Positions 1 to 11,000 of a stretch of 64,000 nucleotides of DNA are shown here, one piece after another. The translations under genes and the position numbers were made by a program. Origin of the DNA: Trileptium ribeirensis (Eukaryota; Nematoda; Enoplea; Enoplida; Thoracostomopsidae); contig JASANE010028178.1 in the NCBI GenBank assembly GCA_030248225.1, positions 1 to 64,000 on the forward strand, given 5' to 3'. Every line of letters begins with the position of its first letter. Within the stretch, counting starts at the first letter, position 1. Below the pieces are notes generated by a model that was given only the letters and a program-made list of their open reading frames with translations, did no database searches and was not told the origin of the DNA.

Positions 1-89
1 GCCGTGTAAACATACGCTATAAAATAAACTTAGTTACCACAACAGCGCGCTGTCTATGTTTGTGTCGCGCGTTAAATGCAAAGCAATTT

Positions 90-1056
90 TTATTGGTGGA
101 ATGAGCTTTACGAATAAGATGATTTAAATTATGTTGAGCTTCAATTTTGGAACGTGCGTGTGTTTTCCTAATAAAGCATGCAATGCGCCTCAATCGGCGA
201 TCGACCAACTACCGTAAAATTATGTGAAGAGATGAACAAAAAGAACCAAAATATAATCCGATATCTTTACTGCCAAGCTTTGCAATTGGGTTCTTATCCA
301 TTATCCCCCTCAGCCCGCATTTGCATCAAAATGATCATATTCTAGTAATTTTGGTATTTTTGTGATTCTCGAGACCTCCCCTGATCATTTCGACCAAAAA
401 ATTGAATTTTTAAAACTAGATTTTTTCGGCCCCCCCCGTGGGAACACAAAATTTTTTCTTAAAAATTAGATTTTTACCCACCATTCGACACGGTGTGACG
501 AGCTGAACGTAATGGTGATAGTTTTAACAGCACCCTACGTTATGGCCAAAAACTATCGGGGGCTGAGAGGCTCAGCAATGGAACAATCTTGGCCATAACC
601 TAGGATGCTTTTATCTGATCTCGTTAAAAATAACACAGACTCACCTTCTCAAGCCGCCTCGAATGGTGGGTAAAAATCCAATTTTTAAGAAAAAAATTTG
701 GGTTCCCAGGGGGGGGCGAAAAAACCTAGTTTTAAAAATTCAATTTTTTGGTCGAAATGATCAGGGGAGGTCTTGAGAATCACAAAAATACCAAAATTCC
801 CAGAATATGACCATTTTGATGCATTTGCGGGCTGAGGGGGATAATGGAAAAGAACCCAATTACAAAGCTTGGCAGTAAAGATATCGGATTATTTTTTGGT
901 TCTTTTTGTTCATCTCTTCACATAATTTTACGGTAGTTGGTCGATCGCCGACTGAGGCGCATTGTATGCTTTATTAGGAAAACACACGCACGTTCAAAAA
1001 TTGAAGCTCAACATAATTTAAATCATCATATTCGTAAAACCCAAGCTAATTCCACC
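90..1056. repeat. Large imperfect palindrome (foldback), arms about 390-400 bp
   Basis: Bases about 90-478 are repeated in reverse complement at about 655-1056, separated by a spacer of roughly 175 bp. Landmarks in both arms are a GGTGGAATKAGC edge, the AATTTAAAT stretch, the GATCGACCAACTACCGTAAAATTATGTGAAGAG block and a CCCCCTCAGCCCGCA block. The arms differ by scattered substitutions and small indels. The spacer has its own weaker inverted pair around GTTATGGCCAA and TTGGCCATAACC. No transposase reading frame is visible. The short open frame at 17-208 lies in an arm and has a mirror in the other arm, so I do not call it a gene. It could be a foldback transposon or an inverted duplication. 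Confidence 0.85.
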
Positions 1057-1065
1057 CTTGGGACC

Positions 1066-1208
1066 CGAAAAATCGTAGTTTTAAAAATTCAATATTTTTG
1101 GTTGAAATGATCAGGGGAGGTCTCGAGGATCACAAAAAGACCAAAATTTCCAGAATCTGACCATTTTTGGGCAAATGCGGGCTGGGGGATAAAGGAAAAG
1201 AACCTAAA
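1066..1208 (+). repeat. Third partial copy of the palindrome arm
   Basis: The stretch from GACCCGAAAAAT to AAAAGAACCTA repeats about 712-857 in direct orientation. It covers the segment with TTTTAAAAATTCAA, ATGATCAGGGGAGGTCT and AATGCGGGCTG. It abuts the right arm, so the family exists here as two inverted arms plus one direct partial copy. Bases 1209-1560 that follow hold nothing I recognise. Confidence 0.75.
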
Positions 1209-1564
1209 ACTGACATTAGTCGTCATAAGATTCTAGTGCAGAAACACATTTGAATCGCCGGCAACGTAAACTTCGGCTTGGACGTAGCCAACAGTAGTAA
1301 AATGCACGACTAGGTGCCATATCTTTGTACCAAAATAGCATAGTGTGTTATGCTTCTTCTCTATAAAACTGGATTTAATATACAAAGAAGTATAATTTTT
1401 CTCGAATTTAGTGCACTAAAGGTACAACGTCTACAGAATAATAGGTTATGTTTCTTTCCTATAAAGCTGTGTATTTGATACAAAAATTGAAATGTTTTGT
1501 CGAATTTAGTGCATATACTAGGCGAGCGGATTTTCAAGAATCGTGAAATATGGCTTTATTTGTT

Positions 1565-3310
1565 ATTTAAAAATCAAAAATACTTAATTCAAATGCTGAA
1601 AGCATTTGAATTGTAATAAAATGTATGTATTAATAAAAATGTACGTATAAAATCTATGTAGTAAAAATGATTAACCGCCACACCACAATATACAATTCAG
1701 AAACGAATGGTAAACATTGGTTTGTAAAAGACACAAGGGATATGTTTGCTAAAACACTAATATATATGGGTGTCTCCGATTCTCCATTAAAGCCATACTT
1801 TGTCAAGTTTAAGTTATCGGACCCGTGGTTCGGCAACAATAAATATGCATTTTAAATACCAAAATTTTTAAGAATAAGTTGGTTATCCCTTTTCCACCAA
1901 TAAATTGGTCATCCAATCACGAGACGAGACATATATACAAACACCAATTGATATTCAATCACAACACAATTTACCAAATTCTAAAAATGTCACGTAAATC
2001 TAAAAAACAAAATAATATATATTTAAATGCGCAACAGCGTTGGTTAAGTCACTCAGCAGCTCTTCGCATATATATTTGTCACTGTATCACTTCTGGTTTT
2101 CTACAAAATATCGCTATACGATAATTCGCTTGGCCACTTCGCTTGAGTTATATATATACTAGGCGAGGCTGCTTGGACTTGGTTCTATCTCATTTGCAGT
2201 TGGCACGTTTCGCTCGTCTTTACAGCGCTTTAAGTCGATTTCCCTCAATCCTTCAACCGCAATGCGTTCCAGGGGTGCATGACCACAGTTATTACATGTG
2301 TTTTCTATCGTCCGAACATCAGCAGAATTATTTAGTTGTGTACTTGGATTTGCATAATGAAACCGTCTCCATTGATGGTGATATCATAGGCAATCGAATA
2401 TGTTCACCTCTCCTCTGTAATATAATGGCTGTCCCGCTCGAGCCCAACGCGCTTGGAACCCAAGTGCTAAACAGTGTTCAGAGCATCATCGAATTTCATC
2501 TTTGGCGTCATACGATGGGCCCAGTGTGCAGGTGTTCCCATAAGCAGGTTCAAATTCTCTTTTTGTGATGTTTGCCGCGGAGTAAAGGTGTCTTCAAAAG
2601 TTTTGCGGACCGCACACAGACCGCGCGGACCTGTAAGACAAGTGGCATTAACGGTGATGACACTGCGATTGATTCATTCTTTGACATCAGATAAATCCGC
2701 AATATGTAGCTGAATTTAGATTCGCTGATTCAGCGCCAGGATTATGATCTGTCTCGTCGAGTATATGCGACACATGGTGTTCAATGTCTCCAGCTATAAT
2801 TCCATCGATATCTGTCTCAAAATCTTGAATCATTGCTAAACTTCAGTAATAAATAACCAATTCATCTAAAAATTACACGCCAAATGCCAATTTTTCTTTA
2901 TTTAGTATAATTCCTTAAGCACAAACAAGGAAAAATGGTATCTTTAGGTATATACGGCATGTTATAATATATGAAGGCAGCGTAGCGCTGGAAGTTTCAG
3001 AGATAGCAGTCAGCCAAATCAGGCTCAGGTCCGGTTCTTATGTTTAGATTACGTGCTAAAAATCGGGTCAAAATGCGGACAATTTTTTCCAGCTTCTTTT
3101 TTTCATAACGTGAACGAATGAACAGCATTTTATGTTAAGACCAACTCTGTTTTAGCAATCATTTATGCAGACCCGTTTGGTGTGCTATAATTCCAGCTAC
3201 AGATCTAAAAGCTAACGGTTCGCAAAAGTTAAAGGTAAAAAATCTGAGTTTGTAACTTACTAAGTCATCTGCTTTTTCAATAGTATTTGGAAAAATCAAA
3301 AAAATAGATA
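1565..3310. repeat. Segmental duplication, copy 1 (contains TIPIN pseudogene)
   Basis: This segment matches 5918-7770 in the same orientation over its whole length, with substitutions and indels. Shared landmarks are the AAATCAAAAATACTTAATTCAA edge, ATGATTAACYGCCACACCACAA, GAGACGAGACATATATACAAACACC, and the far edge near GGAAAAATYRAAAAAAAT. The homology reaches several hundred bases beyond both ends of the TIPIN reading frame. It therefore arose by DNA duplication and not by two separate retrotransposition events. The two copies are separated by about 2.6 kb that holds the minisatellite and unassigned DNA. Confidence 0.85.
2016..2833 (-). pseudogene. Degenerate TIPIN paralogue
   Basis: Read on the minus strand from the ATG equivalent at 2833, this copy begins MIQDFETDIDG, against MIQDIEADIDG in the intact neighbour. 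It loses frame within about 50 codons, near 2700, where an extra T lies beside the codons matching TIADLPD. Around 2440 it lacks a block of roughly 90 bp that lies near 6790-6885 in the intact gene, and other small indels follow. Recognisable remains of the Swi3 region lie at about 2470-2700. No frame spans the whole domain, so it is very unlikely to make a TIPIN protein. It is an old duplicate lying 3' of the intact gene on the same strand. Confidence 0.85.
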
Positions 3311-3625
3311 AGTGTATATACTAACATTAGATCTTTGTTTTTGCAAAAGCACGCAACCAATTTGGAGGCATGCAAAGTTAATCTTATGCTTTAAAATGCT
3401 AGACAAGCTTCGGAAAATCGTGATTCTCTTACATACACTTCCAGACCATTCGCACTGTCATTGCTCTCTTTCAAACGCAGCTCGTTACCAAAGTTTGTGC
3501 AGTGAACAGAGTATAACACTTTTAGCACAAGTTGAAGCCCCTATAATTGATAGCAGTATTGGAAAAAATTCAGCGACTCTATATAAATAAAAATTGGCCT
3601 AATCATGACATATCTACATCATATA

Positions 3626-4017
3626 CTAATAATCGCCTGCACCTGCCGTGTAGATAATTTTGATTACACCGCATACTAATAATCGCCTGCACCTGCTGCT
3701 GCCGTATAGATAATTTTGATTACAGTATATACTAATAATCGCCTGCACCTACTGTCGTGTACATAACTTAGATTACACAGCATACTAATAATCACCTGAG
3801 CCCACTGCTGCCATGTAGATAATTTTGGTTACACCATACACTAATAATCGCCTCGCCTACACCTGGTGCTGCCGTGTAGATAATTTTGATTACACCATAT
3901 GCTAATAATCGCCTCGCCTACACCTGGTGCTGCCGTGTAGATAATTTTGATTACACCATATGCTAATAATCGCCTACACCTGCTGCTGCCGTGTAGATAA
4001 TTTTGATATTTTGTGTT
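3626..4017 (+). repeat. Minisatellite, about seven units of 50-61 bp
   Basis: The motif CTAATAATCRCC recurs at 3626, 3676, 3732, 3785, 3841, 3902 and 3963. Each recurrence is followed by a CACCTG-rich segment, then GCCGTGTAGATAATTTTGATTACA. Spacings are 50, 56, 53, 56, 61 and 61 bp. The last units are the most alike, and differences lie mostly in the number of CTG/CCTG steps. A short open frame on the minus strand (3841-4032) is just the repeat read in frame and is not a gene. Confidence 0.9.
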
Positions 4018-5917
4018 TCCATGTGTTGGCAATTTGGAACATATTTATAGTAGCTTAGTTCTGTTCCACTGAACTTTTGACTTGTTCGGTTGACCAGGCT
4101 CATTTTTACACCATTCGATTGGTCTCAAATGTCCGTAATCAATAATATCAAATACGACTAAATTTAAAAAAATTAAAATTTTAATTTTTTAACAATTTAA
4201 AATACATTAAATATTTGATATTTTGTTTGAAGTTATTGCGGCAAACCCTTAATAAGCCATAAATGCATCAATAAGAATTATTTTAAACTATTCAAAAATA
4301 CCAGCAAACCAGGAATCTGGAAACTTATGAGGCCGCTCACAGATATTCTTTTCAGAAATAATCTTAAAAACTGGACTATTTTAATAAATTTGCAGGTTTT
4401 AAACATTGTAACATTTCTTATGATTTGTGTTATTTAAAACACGCAAAGTTTAATTTACAAAGAAAAGAGATTTTTCATGAGAGTTAAGCTAAGTACCTAT
4501 TCGTCCCAAAAATGACACTAAATACATAATCACAGAAAGCTTAAAATCATTAAGTAAAATACTTTACAAAAAATATTTAAAAGAAATATCATCAATATGG
4601 ATGGTCAAAAGCTATATTAAAACATTTCTTCAGGAATATAGCATTAATGTTTCAATACAAAATTTCAATTGGTTTTATCAAAAACGAAAGCTGGATAACT
4701 GATTCGAGTTTCGGCTCGAAAAGCGTATTTCAATCTCGTTACAACAAAGCGGAAAGCTGAACATAAACATATTATGAAAGAAACAGAATCACGATGTATT
4801 AAAATTGAATCCTTTAACACCAAAAGAGCCTGTTTCCCAAAAACTAAGGCTTAATTCGCAAATATCAATTTAAACGCAAACAGTTGTAAACATGGCAGGT
4901 GGGGGCAAAGATATAGTTTATATGTATAGGGTATAAGTGACCTGTTTACAAAAACTTTACACTATCGCAAAAATATAACTGACTATTTACTACTCATTAG
5001 AGAAGGGATTGGGTCACCATTTTGTGACATCGGTGACCCGCTGACATGGCATGATTGTGACCCGGCTGTGGTAGTGGTTAGTGACTAGACTAATTTCCAA
5101 AGCAGTTAATGTATAATCTGCCAATTCGTAAAACAAGTGGCCTTGCAAAACAGTAGAATACTTGCTAGACAGACACCTATTACAGATGGCTTACAATAAC
5201 GTTTTCGGTAGGTCTTTAGCCAGAGACTATAGTCCTGGACAAAAATAGGTGTTAAAGTGAAATGTAAGCCACTGGGTTTGACTATAATCTTGAAAGTCGT
5301 TTTGTCATCATTTGAAGTCGTTTGGACGCTAATTGCAGGCAGCTCAGAAGTACTAATACGTATATGAAACGAGTATAAAAAGGAACACGTGATGCCGGCC
5401 ATGGCTTTAAGTCCTGTCTCCGGGTTACACGGCATAAACAGTACTACCAACCGTTTGTTGCAAATTTATAGCAAGCGTCAACGCAGTGCTTTTTGGCGTG
5501 CACTTGAGTTTCCAATATGTCTCTGCGGAACAGCTGCGAATTTTTTTTCATTTCTGAGCACTTCGAAAATTTTCAAAAAGTATCAAATAATAAGTTAATT
5601 GACAGGCTTGCCATGGGAATGGGATAGCGATCAAAAAATTTTTCAGAAATATTCGTTTAACGATGTCATCTGTATACCAAAATGAATATTAAAATTTTTG
5701 GTCTCCCGTTGTCCAAAGTGAACTGTGCTTACTATCAGATGTACTGACGGTACTTACAGAAGCTTAAGAGTTTTCTTCATTATTTAAAATTTTTTCTTCT
5801 TACGTTAAAGTCAGATAATTTTCTTTAAATAATATTAATGTGATTTAATTGCAGTTTAATTAATTTACCTTATAACATCAGAACGTTGCTCGATTACTTG
5901 GAACCTGCAAAGTAATT
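4018..5917. other. Unassigned AT-rich interval
   Basis: I see no exon, domain or transposon end here. The longest open frame (5106-5450, minus, 114 codons) has no motif I recognise and no upstream context, so I do not call it. The interval lies between the minisatellite and the second copy of the segmental duplication. Confidence 0.5.
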
Positions 5918-7770
5918 TAAAAAATCAAAAATACTTAATTCAAGTCCTGAAAGTTAGCTGTGTAATAAAAATGATTAACTGCCACACCACAAGATATAAT
6001 TCAGAAATGACTGGTAAAAATTGGTTTGAACCGTCGGCTTGGACATATCGAGAAATGGCAAAAGACACAAGGGACAATATGCTTGCTAAAACACTAATAT
6101 GGTTTACTCTTATTCTTCATTAAAGCTATGCTTTGTCTGGTTGACGTTACCGGACCCATGGTTCGGCAACAATAAATATGCATTTTAAATACCAAAATTT
6201 TTAAGAATAAGTTGGTTATCCATTTTCCACCAATAAATTGGTCATCCAATCACGAGACGAGACATATATACAAACACCGATTGATATTCAATTACAACAC
6301 AATTTACCAATTTCTAAAAATGTCAAGTAAATTAAAAATAACTAAATATCAATATATATTTAAATCCACAACAGCGTTTGTTAAATCACTCAGCAGCTCT
6401 TCGCACACATGTTTATCACTGTTTTCCTTCTGATTTTCTACAAAATTATCGTTACACAATGTTTCGCTTGAATCGCATACTAGTCGTGGCTGCTTGGACA
6501 TTGGTTCCATCTCATTTGCAGTTGTCGCTGAGGCACGTTTCGCTCGTCTTTCCAGCGCTTTACGTCGATTTTCTTCAATTCTGAGTCTCTGTTCATCTGT
6601 AATTCGTTCCAGGGGAGGATGACCGCTGTTATTATATGAGTTTTCTATCGTCCGAATATCGACAGAATTATTTAGTTCTGTACTTCGATCAGCATAATGA
6701 AACTCTGTCTCCATTGATGGTGGCATCATAGGCAACGGAATATGTTCCCCTCTTTCCTCTGCAGTATAATGGCTGCCCTGCTCAAGGCCACCGTCTTCCA
6801 CATCGAACTGGCCATTTGCCTTACTGTCGCCAGTAGTGAAATCACCAGTGTCCACTGGTAAACCCATTCTCATTCGATTCATATAATTCTGTACAACACG
6901 CTTGGAACCCAAATGTTCTACAGTGTTCAGAACATCATCGAATTTCATCTTTGGCATCATACGATGAGCCCAATGTTCCAGCGTTCCCATAAGCAGGTTC
7001 AAATTCTCTTTTTCGTGATGTTTGCCGCTGAGGAAAGATTTGTCTTCAAAAGTTTTGCGGACCGCACACAGACCGCGCGGACCAGTGAGACGAGCGGCAT
7101 TGAGGGTGATGACACTGCGCTTGATTCGTTTTTTGACATCAGGTAAATCCGCAATTGTAGCAGAGTTTAGATTCGTTGATTCAGCGCCAGGATCGTGATC
7201 TGTCTCGCCGTGCGACACATGATGTTCAATGTCTCCAGCTATTCCATCGATATCTGCCTCAATATCTTGAATCATTGCTAAACTTCAGTAATAAATAACC
7301 AATTCATCTAAAAATTACACGCCAAATGCCAATTTTTCTTTATTTACTATTCCTTAAGTACGAACAAGGAAAAATATGGTATCTTTTGGTACGGAATGTT
7401 ATAATATATGAAGACGGCTTAGCTCTGGAAATTCGAGATATAGCAGTCACCCAACTCAGGCTAAGGTCGTTCGCATGTTTAGATTTCGAACTAAAAATCT
7501 GTTCAAAATTTGAACAATTTTTGCAGTTTTTTCTTTTTCCATAACGTTAACGAATGAACAGCATTCCATGTTAAGACCAACTCCGTTTTAGCATTCATCC
7601 ATGCAGATCCGTTTTGTGTGCATTTCAAGCTAAAGATCTAAAAGCTACATGTTGATAAAAGTCAAAGATAGAAAATCTGAGTTCGTATCTTATTGTGTCT
7701 TTTACTTTTTGAAATATACATATTTTTCAATAGTATTTGGAAAAATTGAAAAAAATGATAAGTATACTAA
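5918..7770. repeat. Segmental duplication, copy 2 (contains intact TIPIN)
   Basis: This is the partner of 1565-3310 and carries the intact reading frame at 6349-7275. About 430 bp downstream of the stop and 500 bp upstream of the ATG are also shared with copy 1. The 5' flank of the gene, including its presumed promoter, is therefore duplicated as well. Within the shared parts this copy retains coding blocks that copy 1 has lost. Confidence 0.85.
6349..7275 (-). CDS. TIPIN: TIPIN homologue (TIMELESS-interacting protein), single exon
   Basis: This encodes a 308-residue protein read from an ATG with no intron. Residues about 48-141 form a Swi3 domain. The diagnostic core GTLEHWAHRMMPKMKFDD lies near 97-114, followed by EHLGSKRVVQNYMNRMR (120-136) and upstream ARLTGPRGLCAVRKTF (61-76). 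Residues about 225-248 (ITDEQRLRIEENRRKALERR and on) resemble the RPA-binding motif of animal TIPIN. In known animals TIPIN pairs with TIMELESS in the nuclear fork-protection complex, which stabilises stalled replication forks and supports checkpoint signalling. The N-terminus is acidic and the C-terminal third is polar and probably disordered. Animal TIPIN genes normally have introns, so a single-exon form suggests a retrocopy or intron loss. No poly(A) tract marks the 3' end. The intact frame and conserved motifs suggest function. Confidence 0.9.
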   Translation of the reverse strand: MIQDIEADIDGIAGDIEHHVSHGETDHDPGAESTNLNSATIADLPDVKKRIKRSVITLNAARLTGPRGLCAVRKTFEDKSFLSGKHHEKENLNLLMGTLEHWAHRMMPKMKFDDVLNTVEHLGSKRVVQNYMNRMRMGLPVDTGDFTTGDSKANGQFDVEDGGLEQGSHYTAEERGEHIPLPMMPPSMETEFHYADRSTELNNSVDIRTIENSYNNSGHPPLERITDEQRLRIEENRRKALERRAKRASATTANEMEPMSKQPRLVCDSSETLCNDNFVENQKENSDKHVCEELLSDLTNAVVDLNIY

Positions 7771-8249
7771 CATTAATGAACCTTTGTTTGTGTCTTTTCC
7801 TTAAGGATCACGCAAAACTGAGTTGAATCCGTTCACTGTTGAATGACTAAGCCTTAGGCTAAGTTTAGGCTTTATTTTTTTGAAATTGACCATTTGGAAG
7901 TAAAAACGGAAAAAAATTATATAAACCGATATGAAATGGATATTTTCTGAGCAGTCTCGTTAAGCTGAGTCGAACGGTACCAAAATTATCGCTGTATCTT
8001 GAAGATTAACCATTTTCGGGCTGTCTAGGTTGAAAATGTAACTAAAAAGCGACGCCCTGACAACATACAAGCCTCATTTACAGATTTGGTTGCCTAATTT
8101 GGACGCGTCGAGGGCACGTAATTTTTGGTAGATACTGTGGCTTACGAGAATAACCAAGGTTAATGGCCAGCACCCGGGTAGTGATTTACTTCCCGATGCT
8201 CATTCCTCGTTACACCTTCTTTGTAAAAACCTTTATATAACCTACAATC
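7771..8249. other. Unassigned interval upstream of TIPIN
   Basis: This is AT-rich DNA between the duplicated block and the truncated hAT copy. It contains nothing I recognise as a gene or element end. If the TIPIN promoter extends beyond the duplicated flank it would lie here. Confidence 0.45.
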
Positions 8250-8808
8250 CAGGAACTATTCCGGTTCCGGCGAAAGTCGTGTTTCGGTTGTGGTTCCGGC
8301 AAAAAGCAAAAATCATACAGGAACAGGAATTCCGGTTAAAAATTTTGTTTAAAATTGCCCACATTTTTTTGCTTAATCTGTGGTCCAATCATACGTAATA
8401 TATACGCAATGATCAAGTTCCAACACAACTAACTCAGCAAACTACCCTGTGGAACGTGAGTAGGACACAATTTCAGTATGAATATTTCATATTCACCTGG
8501 TAGGAGTTTGTTAACAAAACGAAGCTAGGTCGATGTTTGCATCACCTTACTCATTCAAAAATCTGCAGTACACGTTAGAAATGAACCGGTTAAACTGATA
8601 TACATAACAGAGTATGGATTATTGAAGTACTCAGCTGTACGCTTGTCTAATATAAATTGCGTGAAGCACCAGCCAGTGCGCTTGTAAACTTTGTAATCAG
8701 TCTACATTAGAATAAAGTAACATATCAGCAAAGCAGCCAGAAACTGCGTTCTTGGGAACGAACAAAATGCAATGAAACTGTGCGAGCTGTATCACAGTTT
8801 GTCTCATT
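8250..8808 (-). mobile_element. Truncated copy of the CCGG hAT-type element
   Basis: It starts with a decayed end (CAGGAACTATTCCGGTTCCGG) and follows the same order of blocks as the full copies: a CCGGAATTCCGG subterminal region, a GGTCCAATCATACGTAATAT block, AGGAGTTTGTTAACAAAACG, AAGCACCAGCCAGTGCG, and CACAGTTTGTCTCATT. It stops where full copies continue with TATAGC, so the other half and its terminal repeat are missing. Its orientation matches the copy at 53697-54837. It is more diverged than the other copies. Confidence 0.8.
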
Positions 8809-8859
8809 GGCCCATGTACGTTTAGGGACTTTCCGTTTATGTGGGTTAAGAAGTGTTGG

Positions 8860-9060
8860 TTAATCGCCGTAAAATCCGACGGCCGGCCAGCCGAATATTG
8901 CCGCACCGTTGCGCAGCAATTGAGTATTCAGCCGGTCTTTAAGCCGCCAATCGGTTACTGACAAGTTGGATGGCCGTTGTAACCGCGGGTCGACGTTAAG
9001 CCTCCGGCAGGTCATTGTGCCACCGGCTGGTCGTTGTGACAACGGCCGGCTGATCATTCG
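8860..9060. repeat. GC-rich patch with inverted CCGGC motifs
   Basis: This roughly 200-bp island is much richer in G and C than its surroundings. One edge reads CCGACGGCCGGCCAGCCG. The other reads GACAACGGCCGGCTGATC, next to the small palindrome GTTGTGACAAC. The edges can pair, so this may be the remnant of a TIR element or a minisatellite. The minus-strand open frame across it (8860-9057) has no domain I recognise. Confidence 0.4.
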
Positions 9061-9413
9061 CCTTTAAACCTGGCTGCTGCCCAACACTACTGCAAAGCAT
9101 TTTTTATATATGCATCACCAACAGATAATTATGGTGCATCATGATAATTCATTGCATCATTATATCTTGTATTAGTATCAATATATATTTTTCGTAAATC
9201 AAGTCGCTTCGTGAAACTATAGAGACTAGCATGTGATATGTATTTCAGTACTTTCCCCAATCCTTTGGGAGTCGGCATATGTTTTTTGGCTATTACAAAC
9301 GTCAAAATTCTGAAGAAAAAACTTGTGTAGCAGTGACATTTTAGCATATCGTATTTCGAAACACGCAGTGAACGTAACTGAAATCTTCAAACCTTGTCCC
9401 AAAATTTTGCATG

Positions 9414-9874
9414 AATAATGTTACATCGTAGAATCGTTATCTTGTATTATTTTTACAAGTTCACCAGATATGCTTTAGAATCAGGGTTAGATTATAGCCA
9501 AAATTATAATGATGAAGCTTTGGTCACATTGATAACCATTTTTAGTTTGGGAATCTAAAAGTTTGCCGCCAAATTATACTGGAATCTATAATACAGGTTA
9601 AAATTTGGGCTCCAAGCTAAGCTTTGCTGTAGAGCCGAGCCCACCATGTTATATCGTAGAATTGTTACCTCGCATTATTTTTAGCAGGTCACGAGATATG
9701 CTTTAGAATCAGGATTAGCTTATGGCGAAAATTATAATCATGAAGCTTTAATCACATTGATAACCATTTTTAATAATGGAATCAAAAAGTTTGCCGACAC
9801 ATTATAATGGAATCTATAATACAGGTGAAAAACTGGGCTCCAAGCTCCTCTCTGCTGTAGAGCCGAGTCTACCA
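9414..9874 (+). repeat. Two-copy tandem duplication, unit about 230 bp
   Basis: Bases about 9416-9646 and 9647-9874 are direct copies. Each runs from a TCGTAGAATYGTTA block through CAGATATGCTTTAGAATCAGG or its variant, GTTTGCCG, GAATCTATAATACAGGT and GGGCTCCAAGCT to GCTGTAGAGCCGAG and CTACCATG. The copies differ by about one base in ten. A further short echo of the last motif follows, where AGGCGAGTCTAGTATG lies near 9890. No coding potential is seen. Confidence 0.8.
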
Positions 9875-9959
9875 TGTCTGGCCAGTAAAGGCGAGTCTAG
9901 TATGCCTGGCAAAGTTTGAGTCTGCTATTTAAATACCTTTATAAAAACAACAAACTCGA

Positions 9960-11000
9960 TTAAAACAAGTGATGTATAGCACAGTATATACCGCCATACA
10001 TGCCGAAGCAGTGGTTGAGGGGGAGTGACCATCTAAGACCTCGGGCCTTCCCGACCCACATCTACCCCCTCTTGACGGTACCACTGAACCCGCTCTCCCA
10101 ACCCAACCTCGCCGCGCGAACAATTCTAGCAAAAATTGTTGTAAAATTAGCAAAATAAAGGAGATGCCCAAGGGAGGTCGTCGACTTTTTCGCCACACCG
10201 GGATGACTTCAAAAATATGGTGGACGTTGGCAAAAGGAGTAGGACACTGTTCATTAAGTCTAGCCGAACTATTCCTGGTTGCGTCGGCAGCCGAGCCAAG
10301 CAAACATAGCTCAATAACTGCCGACTCGAGCTAGAAAATTACAGCTCTTATTCGCCCATAAAATATAATACAGGTATTTTAAATATACATACAATGTATA
10401 CTAACCACACATGCTCTATGTGGGGTCCTTTAGGGCACGCCTTTAGTGTCCCACGAGAGTTGCTCTGAAGTGGTAGTCGAACAGGGGTTGGGGTGTTAAG
10501 GACGGCATTTATGCGTTCGGCACCTGGCACACGACCGGACCGGGGGTTCGACGAGCCGTATGGTGAGAGGATTTGAGCCTCGGGGAGGGTATACCCTTAT
10601 CCTATATATACTTGCCGAAACGGGGTTCACGGGCTACCCACCCTGAAGCCCAAGACCACCCCTTTCCAATGAGTGTACCACTCAAACCCCCTTGGTGCTT
10701 CGCACGCTACCCACTGTCCCCAGCGCGTGAAAATTTTTATTAATTAAAAAAATTGGCAAAAGGGTGAAAATTTGTAAAAATTGTGGTAAAATCGGGTATG
10801 CGGGAAGTCATCAATATTTTTCCGCACTCTCTCTGGAAAGCCTGCCATCCGAGTGACGCTACCCTGTGAGACCTCCGAGCGTCAAAATGTATGCCATTAC
10901 CACAGTGAGCAAGTTTGCTACTTTCCCGATTGTCGCAAGTACAAATGTGTTAGCTACCGCCGAAAGACGGAGGCAAAAGCATAGCTATCGCGAATAAATT
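9960..11000. repeat. GC-rich repeat patches without coding signal
   Basis: Two GC-rich blocks (about 10010-10110 and 10400-10700) are each followed by an A-rich stretch with variants of AAAATTGGCAAAA and GTAAAAT, then another GC-rich block. The same order (GC patch, A-rich core, GC patch) recurs more weakly at about 32450-32570 and 33580-33720. This suggests one dispersed, diverged element. I found no clean terminal repeats and no protein motif. The minus frames at 9929-10303 and 10348-10530 run through low-complexity sequence and are not called. Confidence 0.35.

Noticed and set aside
3601..4020. CRISPR-like array (regular repeats with spacers)
   Set aside because: The repeat is a tandem minisatellite with similar sequence throughout each unit and no unique spacers, in a eukaryotic genome.
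5106..5450. 114-codon minus-strand frame
   Set aside because: No recognisable motif, no supporting context and no second copy; it is too short to claim.
9960..11000. Ribosomal RNA or CpG-island promoter in the GC-rich patches
   Set aside because: I recognise no rRNA core sequence, no adjacent gene starts here, and the patches recur as weak repeats elsewhere.
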